Position numbers and translations under genes: made by a program
Notes under the pieces: model-generated
The model's input: only the letters and a program-made list of their open reading frames with translations
Told to the model about the DNA's origin: nothing
Databases searched by the model: none
In this document: one piece after another, positions 1 through 13,099 of the stretch
Numbering within the stretch: position 1 is the first letter of the stretch
Layout: each line of letters starts with the position of its first letter
Assembly (NCBI RefSeq): GCF_008831235.1
Contig: NZ_WBKF01000001.1
Coordinates: 248,001-312,000 of the forward strand
Source: Pseudoclavibacter sp. CFCC 11306
GTDB taxonomy: Bacteria > Actinomycetota > Actinomycetes > Actinomycetales > Microbacteriaceae
Reading direction: 5' to 3'
DNA length: 64,000 nucleotides

Positions 1-530
1 TTCGGGTCGCCACGAGCTACCCGAAGCTGCTGGCCGACTTCCTCGCCCAGCACGACATCACAGTGAAGCTCGTGCACCTCGACGGAGCCGTCGAGAACGC
101 CATTCGTCTCGGGGTGGCTGATGTCGTCGCAGACGTGGTCGAGACGGGCACGACCCTGCGCTACGCCGGGCTGCACATCTTCGGGCCGATCATTCTGGCG
201 TCGTCTGCGGTGCTCATCGGAGCACCTCAGTCTCTGACGGACGGCCGTCTGATAGACGAAGCACGTGTGCTCAGCGAGCGTCTGCAGGGCGTGCGCGTCG
301 CGCGCGAGTACGTGCTGCTCGACTACGACGTGCCGAAGACCGAGCTCGACGCAGCCATCCGGCTCACCCCGGGGCTCGAGTCGCCGACGGTCTCGCCGCT
401 GGCGCGCGCCGACTGGGTGGCGGTGCGGGCGATGGCTCCGCGTGAGCACATCAACGACGCCGTCGACGAGCTCTACAAGACCGGTGCCCGCGCCATTCTG
501 GTCAGCACCCTGAACACGGCGAGAATCTAG
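1..530 (+). CDS. hisG: ATP phosphoribosyltransferase, long form (5' end cut off by window)
   Basis: First enzyme of histidine synthesis, joining ATP and PRPP to phosphoribosyl-ATP. The frame is open from base 3, so the real start lies upstream of the window; 175 residues are visible. The motif RVATSYPKLL at the very start and the ETGTTLR stretch near visible residue 53 (where the PRPP phosphate loop lies in this family) are typical of HisG. The last ~75 residues look like the C-terminal regulatory domain that binds histidine for feedback inhibition in long-form HisG. Actinobacterial HisG is usually about 280 residues, so roughly the first 105 are missing. The TAG stop at 528-530 touches the hisF ATG directly, indicating one transcript. 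Identity is secure; the start is unknown. Confidence 0.93.
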   Translation, partial: RVATSYPKLLADFLAQHDITVKLVHLDGAVENAIRLGVADVVADVVETGTTLRYAGLHIFGPIILASSAVLIGAPQSLTDGRLIDEARVLSERLQGVRVAREYVLLDYDVPKTELDAAIRLTPGLESPTVSPLARADWVAVRAMAPREHINDAVDELYKTGARAILVSTLNTARI

Positions 531-1382
531 ATGACGCTCGCGATCCGGGTCATTCCCTGCCTCGACGTCGCAGACGGCAGAGTCGTCAAAGGCGTCAACT
601 TCAGGAATCTGCGCGACGAGGGCGATCCGGTCGAACTGGCGGCGCGCTACTACCGCGAGGGCGCCGACGAAGTGACCTTCCTCGACGTCACCGCCACGGT
701 CGAGAACCGGGCGACGATGTATGACGTGGTGCAGCGCACCGCCGAGCAGGTGTTCATTCCGCTCACCGTCGGCGGGGGCGTGCGTGGCGTCGACCAGGTC
801 GCTCGACTGCTGGCGTCAGGCGCCGACAAAATCGGCATCAACTCGGCGGCGATCGCCCGTCCCGAGGTGCTCACCGAGATCGCCGACCGATTCGGCGCGC
901 AGGTGACCGTGCTCTCACTCGACATCAAGCGCAGCCCGCGTACCGCATCCGGCTTCGTGGTCACCACGCACGGCGGCCGCACCGAGACCGACGTCGACGC
1001 ACTCGAGTGGGCTCAGCGCGCCGTCGACCTGGGGGCCGGCGAGCTGCTGGTCAACTCGATCGACGCTGATGGCACTCAGAACGGCTTCGACCTCGACCTG
1101 ATCGCTCGGCTGCGGGGGCTGGTCGCTGCACCGATCATCGCCTCCGGGGGCGCCGGCACCGTCGCGCACTTCGTGGAGGCCGCCCATGCAGGTGCCGATG
1201 CCGTTCTCGCCGCGAGCGTCTTCCACCGGCAGCAGGTCGCCATCCCCGACGTCAAACAGGCTCTGGCCGACGCAGGCTTCGAAGTGCGGGCCGTGCCCGA
1301 CGCTCATGACGGGCTGGGCACCACCGATTTCTCCGTCACCGAGGCGACGCAGGCCGCAGCAGCGTCTCAGAATCAGGAATGA
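531..1382 (+). CDS. hisF: Imidazole glycerol phosphate synthase, cyclase subunit
   Basis: Cyclase half of IGP synthase. It works with the HisH glutaminase (not in this window) to make imidazole glycerol phosphate and AICAR from PRFAR. A (beta/alpha)8 barrel is indicated by the family pattern: CLDVADG near residue 10 with catalytic Asp12, SLDIKRSP with Asp131 as the second catalytic acid, and phosphate-binding glycine loops GGGV (residues 81-84) and SGGAGT. At 283 residues it is longer than the usual ~255; the extra ~25 residues are a C-terminal tail rich in Ala and Gln with no clear motif. ATG start follows the hisG stop with no gap, and the stop overlaps hisI. Confidence 0.96.
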   Translation: MTLAIRVIPCLDVADGRVVKGVNFRNLRDEGDPVELAARYYREGADEVTFLDVTATVENRATMYDVVQRTAEQVFIPLTVGGGVRGVDQVARLLASGADKIGINSAAIARPEVLTEIADRFGAQVTVLSLDIKRSPRTASGFVVTTHGGRTETDVDALEWAQRAVDLGAGELLVNSIDADGTQNGFDLDLIARLRGLVAAPIIASGGAGTVAHFVEAAHAGADAVLAASVFHRQQVAIPDVKQALADAGFEVRAVPDAHDGLGTTDFSVTEATQAAAASQNQE

Positions 1383-1726
1383 CCATGACCACGCTCGACG
1401 ACATCCGCTACAACGACCAGGGGCTCGTGCCCGTCGTCGTGCAGCAGTATGACTCCGGCGAGGTGCTCATGATGGCGTGGATGAACGCCGAGACCGTGCG
1501 ACTCACCATGGCCGAGGGACGCACCGTCTTCTGGTCGCGTTCGCGACAGCAGATCTGGCGCAAGGGCGAGACCAGCGGCCACACTCAGCGCCTCGTCACC
1601 CTCGACGCCGACTGCGACGGCGACACCCTGCTCGCACGCGTCGATCAGATCGGCGCGGCCTGCCACACCGGCACGCGAACCTGCTTCACGGGCCGTCGTC
1701 TGTGGAGCGAGATCGAGGAGTCATGA
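1379..1726 (+). CDS. hisI: Phosphoribosyl-AMP cyclohydrolase
   Basis: Third step of histidine synthesis: metal-dependent opening of the adenine ring of phosphoribosyl-AMP. The 115-residue protein has the stand-alone cyclohydrolase size, without a HisE fusion. The acidic metal cluster DADCDGD (around residues 77-83) and the pair Cys95/Cys102 in [10 protein letters not shown] are the expected Mg and Zn ligands, with Cys79 as the third zinc cysteine. The ATG at 1379 overlaps the hisF stop by four bases; a second in-frame ATG two codons later (1385) is an alternative start. The stop overlaps trpE, coupling the histidine and tryptophan genes. Confidence 0.95.
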   Translation: MTMTTLDDIRYNDQGLVPVVVQQYDSGEVLMMAWMNAETVRLTMAEGRTVFWSRSRQQIWRKGETSGHTQRLVTLDADCDGDTLLARVDQIGAACHTGTRTCFTGRRLWSEIEES

Positions 1727-3291
1727 TGACCACCGCATTCGGATCGGCCGCGACCACTCGTGAGCGGTTCCGCGAACTCGCCCAGAGCCATGCGATCGTC
1801 CCGGTGGTGCGTCGCGTCCTGGGCGACTCTGAGACCCCGATGGGCGTCTACCGCAAGATCGCCGACTCGCGCCCGGGCACGTTCCTGCTGGAGTCGGCCG
1901 ACAGTGCCGGCGAGTGGGGCCGGTTCTCGTTCGTCGGCGCGTCGTCCTATGGCACGCTGACGACGGATGCCGCCGGACGCCCGTGCTGGAATGACGAGTC
2001 CCTGAGCGCCGAGCGTGCATTCGGCGGCGACACGCCGGAGCGTGCGTTCGACGCGATTCAGACCATCGTGCGCCGCTGGCGCACCGCGCCGGTGCCCGGA
2101 GTTCCACCGCTGACCAGTGGCCTGGTCGGATTCGTCGCCTGGGACGCCATCCGCGAACTCGAGCACATCGAGCGACGCAACCCGCCCGAGACGAACGCCC
2201 CGGTGGTGAGCCTGTCGTTCGTGCGCGATCTGGTCGCGATCGACCATCGCTACGGCACGATCTGGTTGGTGCACAACGCGCTGGTAGACGCTGACAGCGA
2301 TCTTGACGCACTGTGGCAGGAGTCGCAGGATGCGCTGGGCTCGCTGGTCGCAGAGCTCGCCGAGCCCACGCCGGCTACAATCGATGACGTGGACTTCGAC
2401 GTCGAGCCGCAGGCCGCCCACCGCACCGACAGAGGCGACTTCCTCGCCGCTGTGGAACAGTCCAAGCAGCACATCGTCGCAGGCGACATCTTCCAGGTGG
2501 TCATCAGCCAGCGCTTCGACCTCGAGACGCAGGCGGACCCGCTCGACGTGTATCGGGTGCTGCGCACGCTGAACCCCAGCCCGTACATGTATCTGCAGAC
2601 GCACCGCGGCACCGACGGAGAGCTGCTGCATGTGGTCGGTTCGTCGCCCGAGGCGCTCGTGAAGGTGACCGACGGGGCCGTCGTCTCGCATCCGATCGCC
2701 GGCTCGCGGCCCCGCGGCACGACCCCGGAGCGCGACGCTCACCTGGCCGACGAACTGCTGGCCGATGAGAAAGAGCGCTCGGAACATCTCATGCTCGTCG
2801 ACCTTGCGCGCAACGATCTGCTCAAAGTCTGCGAGCCGCACAGCGTGCGGGTCAGCGAGTTCATGATCATCGAGCGGTTCAGCCACATCATGCACATCAG
2901 CTCGTCGGTCGAGGGCGTCACCCGCGCAGGCGTCGACGCCGTTGACGTGCTGGCAGCCACCTTTCCGGCCGGCACGCTCAGCGGTGCTCCCAAACCGAGG
3001 GCGCTTGAGATCATCGAAGACCTCGAGCCCGTCGGGCGCGGCGTCTACGGGGGAGTGGTCGGATACTTCGACTTCGCCGGCAACGCCGATCTGGCCATCG
3101 CCATCCGCACCGCTGTGCTGAGCGGCGGCCGAGCCACGGTGCAGGCCGGCGCCGGCATCGTCGCTGACTCGGTGCCTGAGAGCGAGTACCAGGAGTCGCG
3201 CAACAAGGCGGCCGCTCCGCTTCGGGCTGTGGCCATCGCATCCACCGTGCGACCCGCCGCCGATCGACGCGAGCGAACGGGTCGGGCATGA
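1723..3291 (+). CDS. trpE: Anthranilate synthase component I
   Basis: Makes anthranilate from chorismate using ammonia from the TrpG glutaminase (not in this window); first committed step to tryptophan. The 522-residue protein has the TrpE N-terminal domain with the LLES tryptophan feedback-binding motif at residues 55-58, and the C-terminal chorismate-binding domain ending with the GTLSGAPKPRA signature at about residue 417 and IQAG-like VQAGAGIVADS. A long upstream extension of the frame overlaps hisI out of frame and is not credible; the ATG at 1723 overlaps the hisI stop by four bases and gives the family N-terminus. A second ATG follows immediately at 1726. Downstream overlap with the membrane protein gene is also four bases. 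Confidence 0.95.
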   Translation: MMTTAFGSAATTRERFRELAQSHAIVPVVRRVLGDSETPMGVYRKIADSRPGTFLLESADSAGEWGRFSFVGASSYGTLTTDAAGRPCWNDESLSAERAFGGDTPERAFDAIQTIVRRWRTAPVPGVPPLTSGLVGFVAWDAIRELEHIERRNPPETNAPVVSLSFVRDLVAIDHRYGTIWLVHNALVDADSDLDALWQESQDALGSLVAELAEPTPATIDDVDFDVEPQAAHRTDRGDFLAAVEQSKQHIVAGDIFQVVISQRFDLETQADPLDVYRVLRTLNPSPYMYLQTHRGTDGELLHVVGSSPEALVKVTDGAVVSHPIAGSRPRGTTPERDAHLADELLADEKERSEHLMLVDLARNDLLKVCEPHSVRVSEFMIIERFSHIMHISSSVEGVTRAGVDAVDVLAATFPAGTLSGAPKPRALEIIEDLEPVGRGVYGGVVGYFDFAGNADLAIAIRTAVLSGGRATVQAGAGIVADSVPESEYQESRNKAAAPLRAVAIASTVRPAADRRERTGRA

Positions 3292-4031
3292 GTGAGCATC
3301 CCGCAGCGGCCACGGCGAAGCAGCCGACCCGATCGCGGGCAAGCGGCCGGGGCGGAGTCGTCGTCATCGGGCTGGCTCTGGCCGGGGTGCTGACCCTGTC
3401 CGCATCACAGCCATGGCTGGACTGGTCGGTGGGGTCGGCCCACGGAGCCGTGCACGTCACCGGGCAGCAGGCCGTCGGAGCGGTGCAGGCCTACGGCCTC
3501 ACAGCCCTGGCTGTGACGGCTGTGATGGGGCTCAGCGGCGTCGTGCTCACGCGGGTGCTCGCGGTGATCGAGGGCGTGCTCGGAGCGGTCACGATCTGGT
3601 CGGTGCAGACCGTGTGGAGGGATCCGCTGGCCGTCAGCCTGAACCAGCTGGCCGAGGCGACCGGTGTCTCCGGCCCTCGCACACTGGCGACTTTGGTGGG
3701 CGAGCCGACGTCGACCGGCTGGGTCTGGGTGGCGCTGGCCGCAGCAGCGCTGATCGTGGTGCATGCGGTGTGGGTCTTCGTCGTCGCCGGACGCTGGAAG
3801 CGCACCGTGCGTCGTTTTCAGAAGCCGACCGCAGCGTCGGTCTCAGGCCCGAGCCCGGTGGATGCGGCCGAGTCGGCCCAGACCTGGGACGCCTTCTCCG
3901 TGGGAATCGACCCGACCGAGAACGACGACGACCTCGACGACGGGGCTGGCGACCGAGCGCGCAGGCGCAACGGCGGCCCGGACGATCCGGGTACACTTGA
4001 ACAGAATCCGAGACCTCGAGGAGAGCAATGA
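3288..4031 (+). CDS. Tryptophan-operon-associated membrane protein
   Basis: A 247-residue protein of the actinobacterial family annotated as Trp biosynthesis-associated membrane protein (TIGR02234-type). Function is unknown. Four hydrophobic segments can be read at about residues 24-47, 66-88, 89-110 and 140-165, followed by a hydrophilic C-terminal tail of ~80 residues rich in Asp and Arg. The short QPWLDW stretch after the first membrane segment is a useful landmark. The ATG overlaps the trpE stop by four bases and the stop overlaps the next small gene, so it is translated with trpE. Its fixed place between trpE and trpC implies a role tied to tryptophan or aromatic metabolism, perhaps transport or sensing, but that is inference. 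Confidence 0.85.
   Translation: MSEHPAAATAKQPTRSRASGRGGVVVIGLALAGVLTLSASQPWLDWSVGSAHGAVHVTGQQAVGAVQAYGLTALAVTAVMGLSGVVLTRVLAVIEGVLGAVTIWSVQTVWRDPLAVSLNQLAEATGVSGPRTLATLVGEPTSTGWVWVALAAAALIVVHAVWVFVVAGRWKRTVRRFQKPTAASVSGPSPVDAAESAQTWDAFSVGIDPTENDDDLDDGAGDRARRRNGGPDDPGTLEQNPRPRGEQ
3991..3996 (+). promoter_or_regulatory. Candidate internal -10 (TACACT) before the HGxxPAAW gene and trpC
   Basis: TACACT fits the actinobacterial TANNNT -10 pattern. It lies 31 bases before the ATG at 4028, which has a GAGGAG ribosome-binding site, so a short leadered transcript could serve the small membrane gene and trpC. No convincing -35 is seen, and it is inside the upstream coding sequence, so this is only a candidate. 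Confidence 0.35.
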
Positions 4032-4267
4032 GCGAGATCAGCGAAGAAATCATCAATCCCGGCCACGGCAACTCGCCGGCCGCATGGACGGCGGTGATCA
4101 TCGTGCTGGCGGCTTTCATCATCGGCACCATCGCGTTCGTGGCCGGTCATCCGGTGGGCGTGCTCGTCGCTGCGATCGTCGCTGCCGTGGGTGTGATCGT
4201 CGGCGTCGTGCTCTCGAAGGCAGGGTTCGGTGCGCACAGCCCGAGGTATGCGCACAAGTCGCACTGA
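4028..4267 (+). CDS. HGxxPAAW-motif small membrane protein
   Basis: A 79-residue protein whose N-terminal part carries His13-Gly-Asn-Ser-Pro17-Ala-Ala-Trp20, the motif that names the actinobacterial HGxxPAAW family (function unknown). Two hydrophobic segments follow at about residues 18-40 and 42-65, giving a small two-pass membrane protein with a short basic C-terminus. It starts with ATG behind a GAGGAG site and overlaps the preceding stop by four bases; trpC begins three bases after its stop. Constant association with trp genes suggests partnership with the upstream four-pass membrane protein, but nothing in the sequence gives a reaction. Confidence 0.85.
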   Translation: MSEISEEIINPGHGNSPAAWTAVIIVLAAFIIGTIAFVAGHPVGVLVAAIVAAVGVIVGVVLSKAGFGAHSPRYAHKSH

Positions 4268-4270
4268 CCG

Positions 4271-5047
4271 ATGACCATTCTCGACAGCCTGTATGAGGCT
4301 GCGCTGGGCGATGCCGCAGTGCGCGAGGCGCAGACGCCGCTCGCAGAGGTGCAGTCGCTGGCTGCGGCGCAGCCGCCCGCACGAGACGGCTATGCGGCGC
4401 TGACCAGAAGCGATCACATCCACGTGATCGCCGAGGTGAAGCGTGCCAGCCCCTCGCGCGGCGATCTCGCCGACATCCCCGATCCGGCGCTGCTCGCCGA
4501 GACCTACGCCGCCAACGGGGCCTCGGTCATCTCTGTGCTCACCGAGCGCACGCGTTTCAAAGGGTCGCTCGACGACCTGCGCGCGGTGCGTCAGCGCGTT
4601 CGCGTGCCGGTGCTGCGCAAAGACTTCATCGCCACTGAGTACCAGATCGTCGAGGCGCGCGCCGCCGGCGCAGACCTGGTGCTGCTCATCGTCGCCGGTC
4701 TCTCAGAGAGCCGGCTGCGCACTCTGCGCGAACTGGCCGAGTCATTGGGCATGCACGCACTGGTCGAGACGCACAATGACGACGAGGTGCGGGCAGCCGT
4801 GGCCAGCGGTGCACGCATCATCGGAGTCAACGCGCGTGACCTCAAAGACTTCGCCGAAGATCCGTCGCGGTTCTCCGCCCTCGCCGCACAGATTCCCGAC
4901 GACGTCGTGAAGGTCGCCGAATCTGCGGTGCGCACCGCAGAAGACGTGCGCGACTATCGCGCCGCCGGCGCAGACGCCGTGCTGGTGGGCCAGGCCTTGG
5001 TCACGGGAGACCCGGCAAAGCTGCTGCCGCAGTTCACCGGGGTCTGA
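4271..5047 (+). CDS. trpC: Indole-3-glycerol-phosphate synthase
   Basis: Closes the indole ring: converts carboxyphenylaminodeoxyribulose phosphate to indole-3-glycerol phosphate, the substrate of TrpA. The 258-residue length is normal for a monofunctional barrel. The signature EVKRASPS (Glu55, Lys57) near the N-terminus and VLRKDF before the barrel centre supply the catalytic Glu/Lys set, and the C-terminal phosphate loop is recognisable (GADAVLVG). Start at ATG 4271, three bases after the HGxxPAAW gene; the annotated length matches the family. It is the last gene of the his-trpE-trpC transcription unit; 174 bases separate it from trpB. Confidence 0.96.
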   Translation: MTILDSLYEAALGDAAVREAQTPLAEVQSLAAAQPPARDGYAALTRSDHIHVIAEVKRASPSRGDLADIPDPALLAETYAANGASVISVLTERTRFKGSLDDLRAVRQRVRVPVLRKDFIATEYQIVEARAAGADLVLLIVAGLSESRLRTLRELAESLGMHALVETHNDDEVRAAVASGARIIGVNARDLKDFAEDPSRFSALAAQIPDDVVKVAESAVRTAEDVRDYRAAGADAVLVGQALVTGDPAKLLPQFTGV

Positions 5048-5158
5048 AGTCGATTCGACCGAGTCGGCCGCACATCCCGACCAGGTCGCAGGCAGGCGAT
5101 CGACCGATCAGCCTCCGCCGGCACCTCGCTCGTGCGGCCGGCCCGGCCGAACAAATTC

Positions 5159-5194
5159 TTGTGGCACTCCTGCACACAGAGGACAATCTGTGTG
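5159..5194 (+). promoter_or_regulatory. Promoter of trpBA with a palindromic operator over the -10
   Basis: TTGTGG at 5159-5164 and GACAAT at 5182-5187 are separated by 17 bases, a plausible -35/-10 pair. An inverted repeat, CACACAGA at 5173-5180 and TCTGTGTG at 5187-5194, with six bases between the arms, brackets the -10 exactly. A dimeric repressor bound here would block polymerase. The same sequence could also form an RNA hairpin if transcription enters from trpC. The arms are read directly; operator function is inferred. Confidence 0.5.
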
Positions 5195-5221
5195 GGTGAA
5201 CGAACAGTGTGGAAGGAACGC

Positions 5222-6496
5222 ATGACGAAGCTCAGCGAGACGACAGGGCCGTACTTCGGCGCCTTTGGCGGCAGGTTCGTGCCCGAGCCGCTCATCACCG
5301 CACTCGACGAGCTCGATCGCACCTGGCATGAGGCCCAGGCCGACCCTGAGTTCCAGGCCGAGATCGAACGGCTCGCCCGTGACTACACCGGTCGGCCGTC
5401 GCTGCTCACCTTCGCCCCGCGGCTCAGCGAGCTCGCCGGGGGCGCGAAGATCTGGCTCAAACGCGAAGACCTCAACCACACCGGCGCGCACAAGATCAAC
5501 AACGTGCTCGGGCAGGCGCTGCTCGCCAAACGCATGGGCAAGACACGGCTGATCGCCGAGACTGGGGCTGGCCAGCATGGTGTCGCCACGGCGACCGCTG
5601 CGGCGGTGTTCGGCTTCGAATGCCAGATCTACATGGGCGAGGTCGACATCGAGCGCCAGGCGCTCAACGTCGCTCGCATGGAGCTGCTGGGAGCCGAGGT
5701 GGTGCCTGCACGCACCGGTTCGCGCACGCTGAAAGACGCCATCAACGAGGGGCTGCGCGACTGGGTCGCCAACCTCGACACGACGCACTATCTGATGGGA
5801 ACCGTCGCCGGGCCACATCCCTTCCCCGAGATCGTGCGCGATCTGCAGAAGGTCATCGGCGACGAGGCACGCGAGCAGCTGTCAGAGAAGATCGGTCGGC
5901 TGCCCGACGAAGTCATCGCCTGCGTCGGCGGCGGCTCGAATGCCATGGGCATCTTCAACGCGTTCCTCGACGACCCCGAAGTGGCACTGCTCGGCATCGA
6001 AGCCGGCGGCGAAGGCATCGACACACCTCACCATGCGGCGACGATCGAGCGCGGCCGCTCCGGCACCCTGCACGGTGCCAAGAGCTATCTGCTGCAAGAC
6101 GACGACGGCCAGACCATCGAGAGCCATTCGATCTCTGCCGGCCTCGACTACCCGGGCGTCGGCCCGGAGCACTCATGGCTCTCTGACATCGGACGTGCCC
6201 GCTACGAGGCGGTCACCGACGACGAGGCCATGAGCGCCTTCCGCGACCTGTCGCGCACCGAGGGCATCATTCCGGCGATCGAATCCGCACACGCCGTCGC
6301 CGGTGCGATCCGTGAGGGCCGCCGGCTCGGACCCGACGCCGTGCTCTTGGTCTCGCTCTCCGGCCGCGGTGACAAAGACATGGAGACCGCGGCACGCTAT
6401 TTCGGGTACATCACCGACCCCGAGCAGATGGCCGGACCCGGCGAGCAGAGGCCCGCCGACACGAATCAGTCCGCGACCAAGGAGGAACGCCGATGA
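5222..6496 (+). CDS. trpB: Tryptophan synthase beta chain
   Basis: PLP enzyme that condenses indole with serine to tryptophan in complex with TrpA. The 424-residue protein has the PLP lysine in HTGAHKINN (Lys91) and the glycine-rich phosphate loop GGGSNAMG near residue 240. The frame stays open upstream to a GTG at 5132, but the ATG at 5222 follows an AAGGA site and gives the standard N-terminus ([14 protein letters not shown]), so the longer start is rejected. The hydrophilic last ~25 residues are a family-variable tail. The stop overlaps trpA by four bases. It is separated from trpC by a 174-base gap carrying its own probable promoter and operator. Confidence 0.97.
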   Translation: MTKLSETTGPYFGAFGGRFVPEPLITALDELDRTWHEAQADPEFQAEIERLARDYTGRPSLLTFAPRLSELAGGAKIWLKREDLNHTGAHKINNVLGQALLAKRMGKTRLIAETGAGQHGVATATAAAVFGFECQIYMGEVDIERQALNVARMELLGAEVVPARTGSRTLKDAINEGLRDWVANLDTTHYLMGTVAGPHPFPEIVRDLQKVIGDEAREQLSEKIGRLPDEVIACVGGGSNAMGIFNAFLDDPEVALLGIEAGGEGIDTPHHAATIERGRSGTLHGAKSYLLQDDDGQTIESHSISAGLDYPGVGPEHSWLSDIGRARYEAVTDDEAMSAFRDLSRTEGIIPAIESAHAVAGAIREGRRLGPDAVLLVSLSGRGDKDMETAARYFGYITDPEQMAGPGEQRPADTNQSATKEERR

Positions 6497-7296
6497 GCGT
6501 CGAACCGCTGCTGCGCACCCGTGCCGAATCCGGTGACGACGGTGCTCATGGCTCCCTGATCGGATACCTTCCGGTCGGCTTCCCCGATTTCGACGCGAGT
6601 GTGGACGCCGTGGTCGCAATGGCCGAGCACGGCGTCGACGTGATCGAGCTGGGCGTGCCGTACTCAGATCCCGTCATGGACGGCCCGGTCATCCAGGCGG
6701 CCACCGGTGCGGCGCTTGAGCGCGGCTTCCGCGTCTCGGACGTCTTTCGTGCGATCGAGGCGATCCGCCGTCGTGTCGACGTGCCCGTGCTGGTCATGTC
6801 GTACTGGAATCTCGTTCTGCAGCACGGCGTCGAAGAGTACGCCCGAGACCTGCAGCAGGCGGGCGGCGCCGGGCTCATCACTCCCGACCTGGTGCCCGAC
6901 GAGGGCGCCGACTGGATCACCGCGGCTGAAGCGCACGATCTCGACCACGTCTTTCTCGCTGCTCCGACGTCGTCGGACGAACGACTGCGGCTGATCTCCG
7001 ACACCTCGCGCGGCTTCGTCTACGTGGTGTCGACCATGGGCGTCACCGGCACCCGCACCGAGGTTGACGAGCGCGCCGGCAAGCTCACCGCCCGACTGCG
7101 TGCGTTCACCGACCGCCCCCTTGCGGTCGGCCTCGGCATCTCGCGCCCCGATCAGGTCGCCGACGTGCTCGGCTACGCCGACGGCGCCATCGTGGGGTCG
7201 GCGTTCGTGCGGGCTCTGCGAGACGGGGGAGCGTCCGCCGTCGCGACGCTCGCCGAGCAGCTCGCTGACGGCAAGACATCCCGAGCGACCGCTTAG
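6493..7296 (+). CDS. trpA: Tryptophan synthase alpha chain
   Basis: Cleaves indole-3-glycerol phosphate to indole and glyceraldehyde 3-phosphate and channels indole to TrpB. The barrel signature ELGVPYSDP gives catalytic Glu52, and MDGP supplies Asp63; both match the catalytic pair of the family. Length 267 residues is typical. ATG overlaps the trpB stop by four bases and has a GAGGA site in the trpB end. The stop at 7296 is 36 bases before lgt, which has its own promoter. Confidence 0.97.
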   Translation: MSVEPLLRTRAESGDDGAHGSLIGYLPVGFPDFDASVDAVVAMAEHGVDVIELGVPYSDPVMDGPVIQAATGAALERGFRVSDVFRAIEAIRRRVDVPVLVMSYWNLVLQHGVEEYARDLQQAGGAGLITPDLVPDEGADWITAAEAHDLDHVFLAAPTSSDERLRLISDTSRGFVYVVSTMGVTGTRTEVDERAGKLTARLRAFTDRPLAVGLGISRPDQVADVLGYADGAIVGSAFVRALRDGGASAVATLAEQLADGKTSRATA

Positions 7297-7319
7297 ACCG
7301 CCGCTCGAGCAGAAGAGAC

Positions 7320-7325
7320 TAGGAT
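7320..7325 (+). promoter_or_regulatory. -10 (TAGGAT) of lgt, leaderless arrangement
   Basis: TAGGAT ends seven bases before the GTG start of lgt, so the transcript should begin at or next to the start codon. No Shine-Dalgarno sequence precedes the GTG, which agrees with leaderless translation. Confidence 0.6.
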
Positions 7326-7332
7326 ACGAGTC

Positions 7333-8283
7333 GTGAATCTCGCCAGCTTTCCCACCCCCGGCACCGGAGCGTTCTCCATCGGGTCGCTCACCATCCACTA
7401 CTACGGTGTGATCATCGCCATCGGCATCGTGCTCGCCTGCTGGGTCACGGGTGTGCGCCTGAAACACCGTGGGGCCGACGGCTGGGCCGTGCTCGATGTG
7501 GCGCTGTGGGCGGTGCCGTTCGGCATCATCGGCGGGCGCCTCTACCACGTCTTCACGCATCCGGCCGACTACTTCACCGGCACCGGCGACCCGCTGCGCT
7601 TTCTCTACATCTGGGAGGGCGGTCTGGCGATCTTCGGCGCTCTGCTGCTCGGCGTGGTGGGAGCCGTCATCGGCACGCATCTCGCCGGCCTGCGGCTGAC
7701 CACGCTGCTCGATGCGGCGGCCCCCGGCATCCTGCTCGCGCAGGCACTCGGCCGGTGGGGCAACTACTTCAACAACGAGCTCTTCGGAACCCCGACGAAC
7801 CTGCCGTGGGGCATTCAGATCCCGGCGGGCAACAGCGCCTTCCCGGTGGGACTGCCCGAAGGCACGCTCTTCCACCCGGCCTTTCTCTACGAATCGATGT
7901 GGAACCTCATCGGCGTGCTCGTGCTGCTCTGGGCCGGGCGCCGCTTCGCGCTGCAGTGGGGCCGTCTCTTCGGTCTCTACCTGGTCTGGTACGGCATCGG
8001 CCGATTCTTCGTCGAGGGTATGCGCCTCGATCCGATCGCCGTCTTCCTCGGTGCGCGTCTGAACCAGTGGGGCGCTGTCGCGGTCGTCGTCATCGGCCTG
8101 GTCATCATGTTCGTGCAGGCGCGCCGTCACCCCGGTGCCGAGCCGAGCCCGTACCGGCCGGAGCATCTGGCCCGGCTCGAGGCGCTCGAGCAGGTCGCCG
8201 TCTCGTCTGCTGCCGTCGACGCCGATTCGGCGGATGCCGAGGTCGCCTCCGCAGCAGACTCGAAAGCCAGCGAGCGCAGCTGA
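7333..8283 (+). CDS. lgt: Prolipoprotein diacylglyceryl transferase
   Basis: Inner-membrane enzyme that moves a diacylglyceryl group from phosphatidylglycerol to the lipobox cysteine of prolipoproteins. The 316-residue protein has about seven hydrophobic segments, and the Lgt signature is seen as GRWGNYFNNE around residues 140-150, with IIGGRLYH at about residue 70 supplying another conserved Arg. The last ~50 residues are hydrophilic and rich in Ala, Asp and Ser, beyond the core enzyme. GTG at 7333 is chosen because the TAGGAT element directly in front predicts a leaderless start and the N-terminal membrane segment follows. Confidence 0.95.
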   Translation: MNLASFPTPGTGAFSIGSLTIHYYGVIIAIGIVLACWVTGVRLKHRGADGWAVLDVALWAVPFGIIGGRLYHVFTHPADYFTGTGDPLRFLYIWEGGLAIFGALLLGVVGAVIGTHLAGLRLTTLLDAAAPGILLAQALGRWGNYFNNELFGTPTNLPWGIQIPAGNSAFPVGLPEGTLFHPAFLYESMWNLIGVLVLLWAGRRFALQWGRLFGLYLVWYGIGRFFVEGMRLDPIAVFLGARLNQWGAVAVVVIGLVIMFVQARRHPGAEPSPYRPEHLARLEALEQVAVSSAAVDADSADAEVASAADSKASERS

Positions 8284-8299
8284 CATCGGCGCAGGTTCT

Positions 8300-8397
8300 G
8301 TAACGTGCCTGTAACACAATGTGAGATTCCGGTAACAATAGCCGGATAAAGTTGGACTTCCTCGCTGGATCAGCATGCGATGTCATGGCGCCGTAAC
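8300..8397 (+). promoter_or_regulatory. GTAAC repeats upstream of gltB (possible nitrogen-regulator site)
   Basis: GTAAC occurs at 8300, 8311, 8332 and 8393 in the 199-base lgt-gltB gap. The first two are separated by exactly six bases, giving an 11-base repeat; the third falls at 21 bases, one short of two turns. GlnR-type actinobacterial nitrogen regulators bind half-sites of the form GTnAC-n6-GnAAC, which the first pair fits. With gltBD just downstream this suggests nitrogen control, but no binding evidence exists here and AmtR-type control remains possible. Confidence 0.4.
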
Positions 8398-8482
8398 ACG
8401 GCCGTCATGAACACGAGCTCTCGTGACCATGAGCGCATACGAGCAGACGCTTCTGAGCCGGCGCGCATGAAGGAGTCCTACA

Positions 8483-13091
<4,609 letters not shown>

Positions 13092-13099
<8 letters not shown>

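Noticed and set aside
1645-3342. Long minus-strand open frame opposite trpE
   Set aside because: Antisense shadow with no recognisable motif; trpE on the plus strand explains the region fully.
5132-5221. In-frame GTG upstream of trpB as a longer start, or a tryptophan leader peptide with two Trp codons
   Set aside because: The Trp codons are far apart, there is no terminator/antiterminator pair, and the likely promoter lies inside this stretch. ATG 5222 has a good ribosome-binding site.
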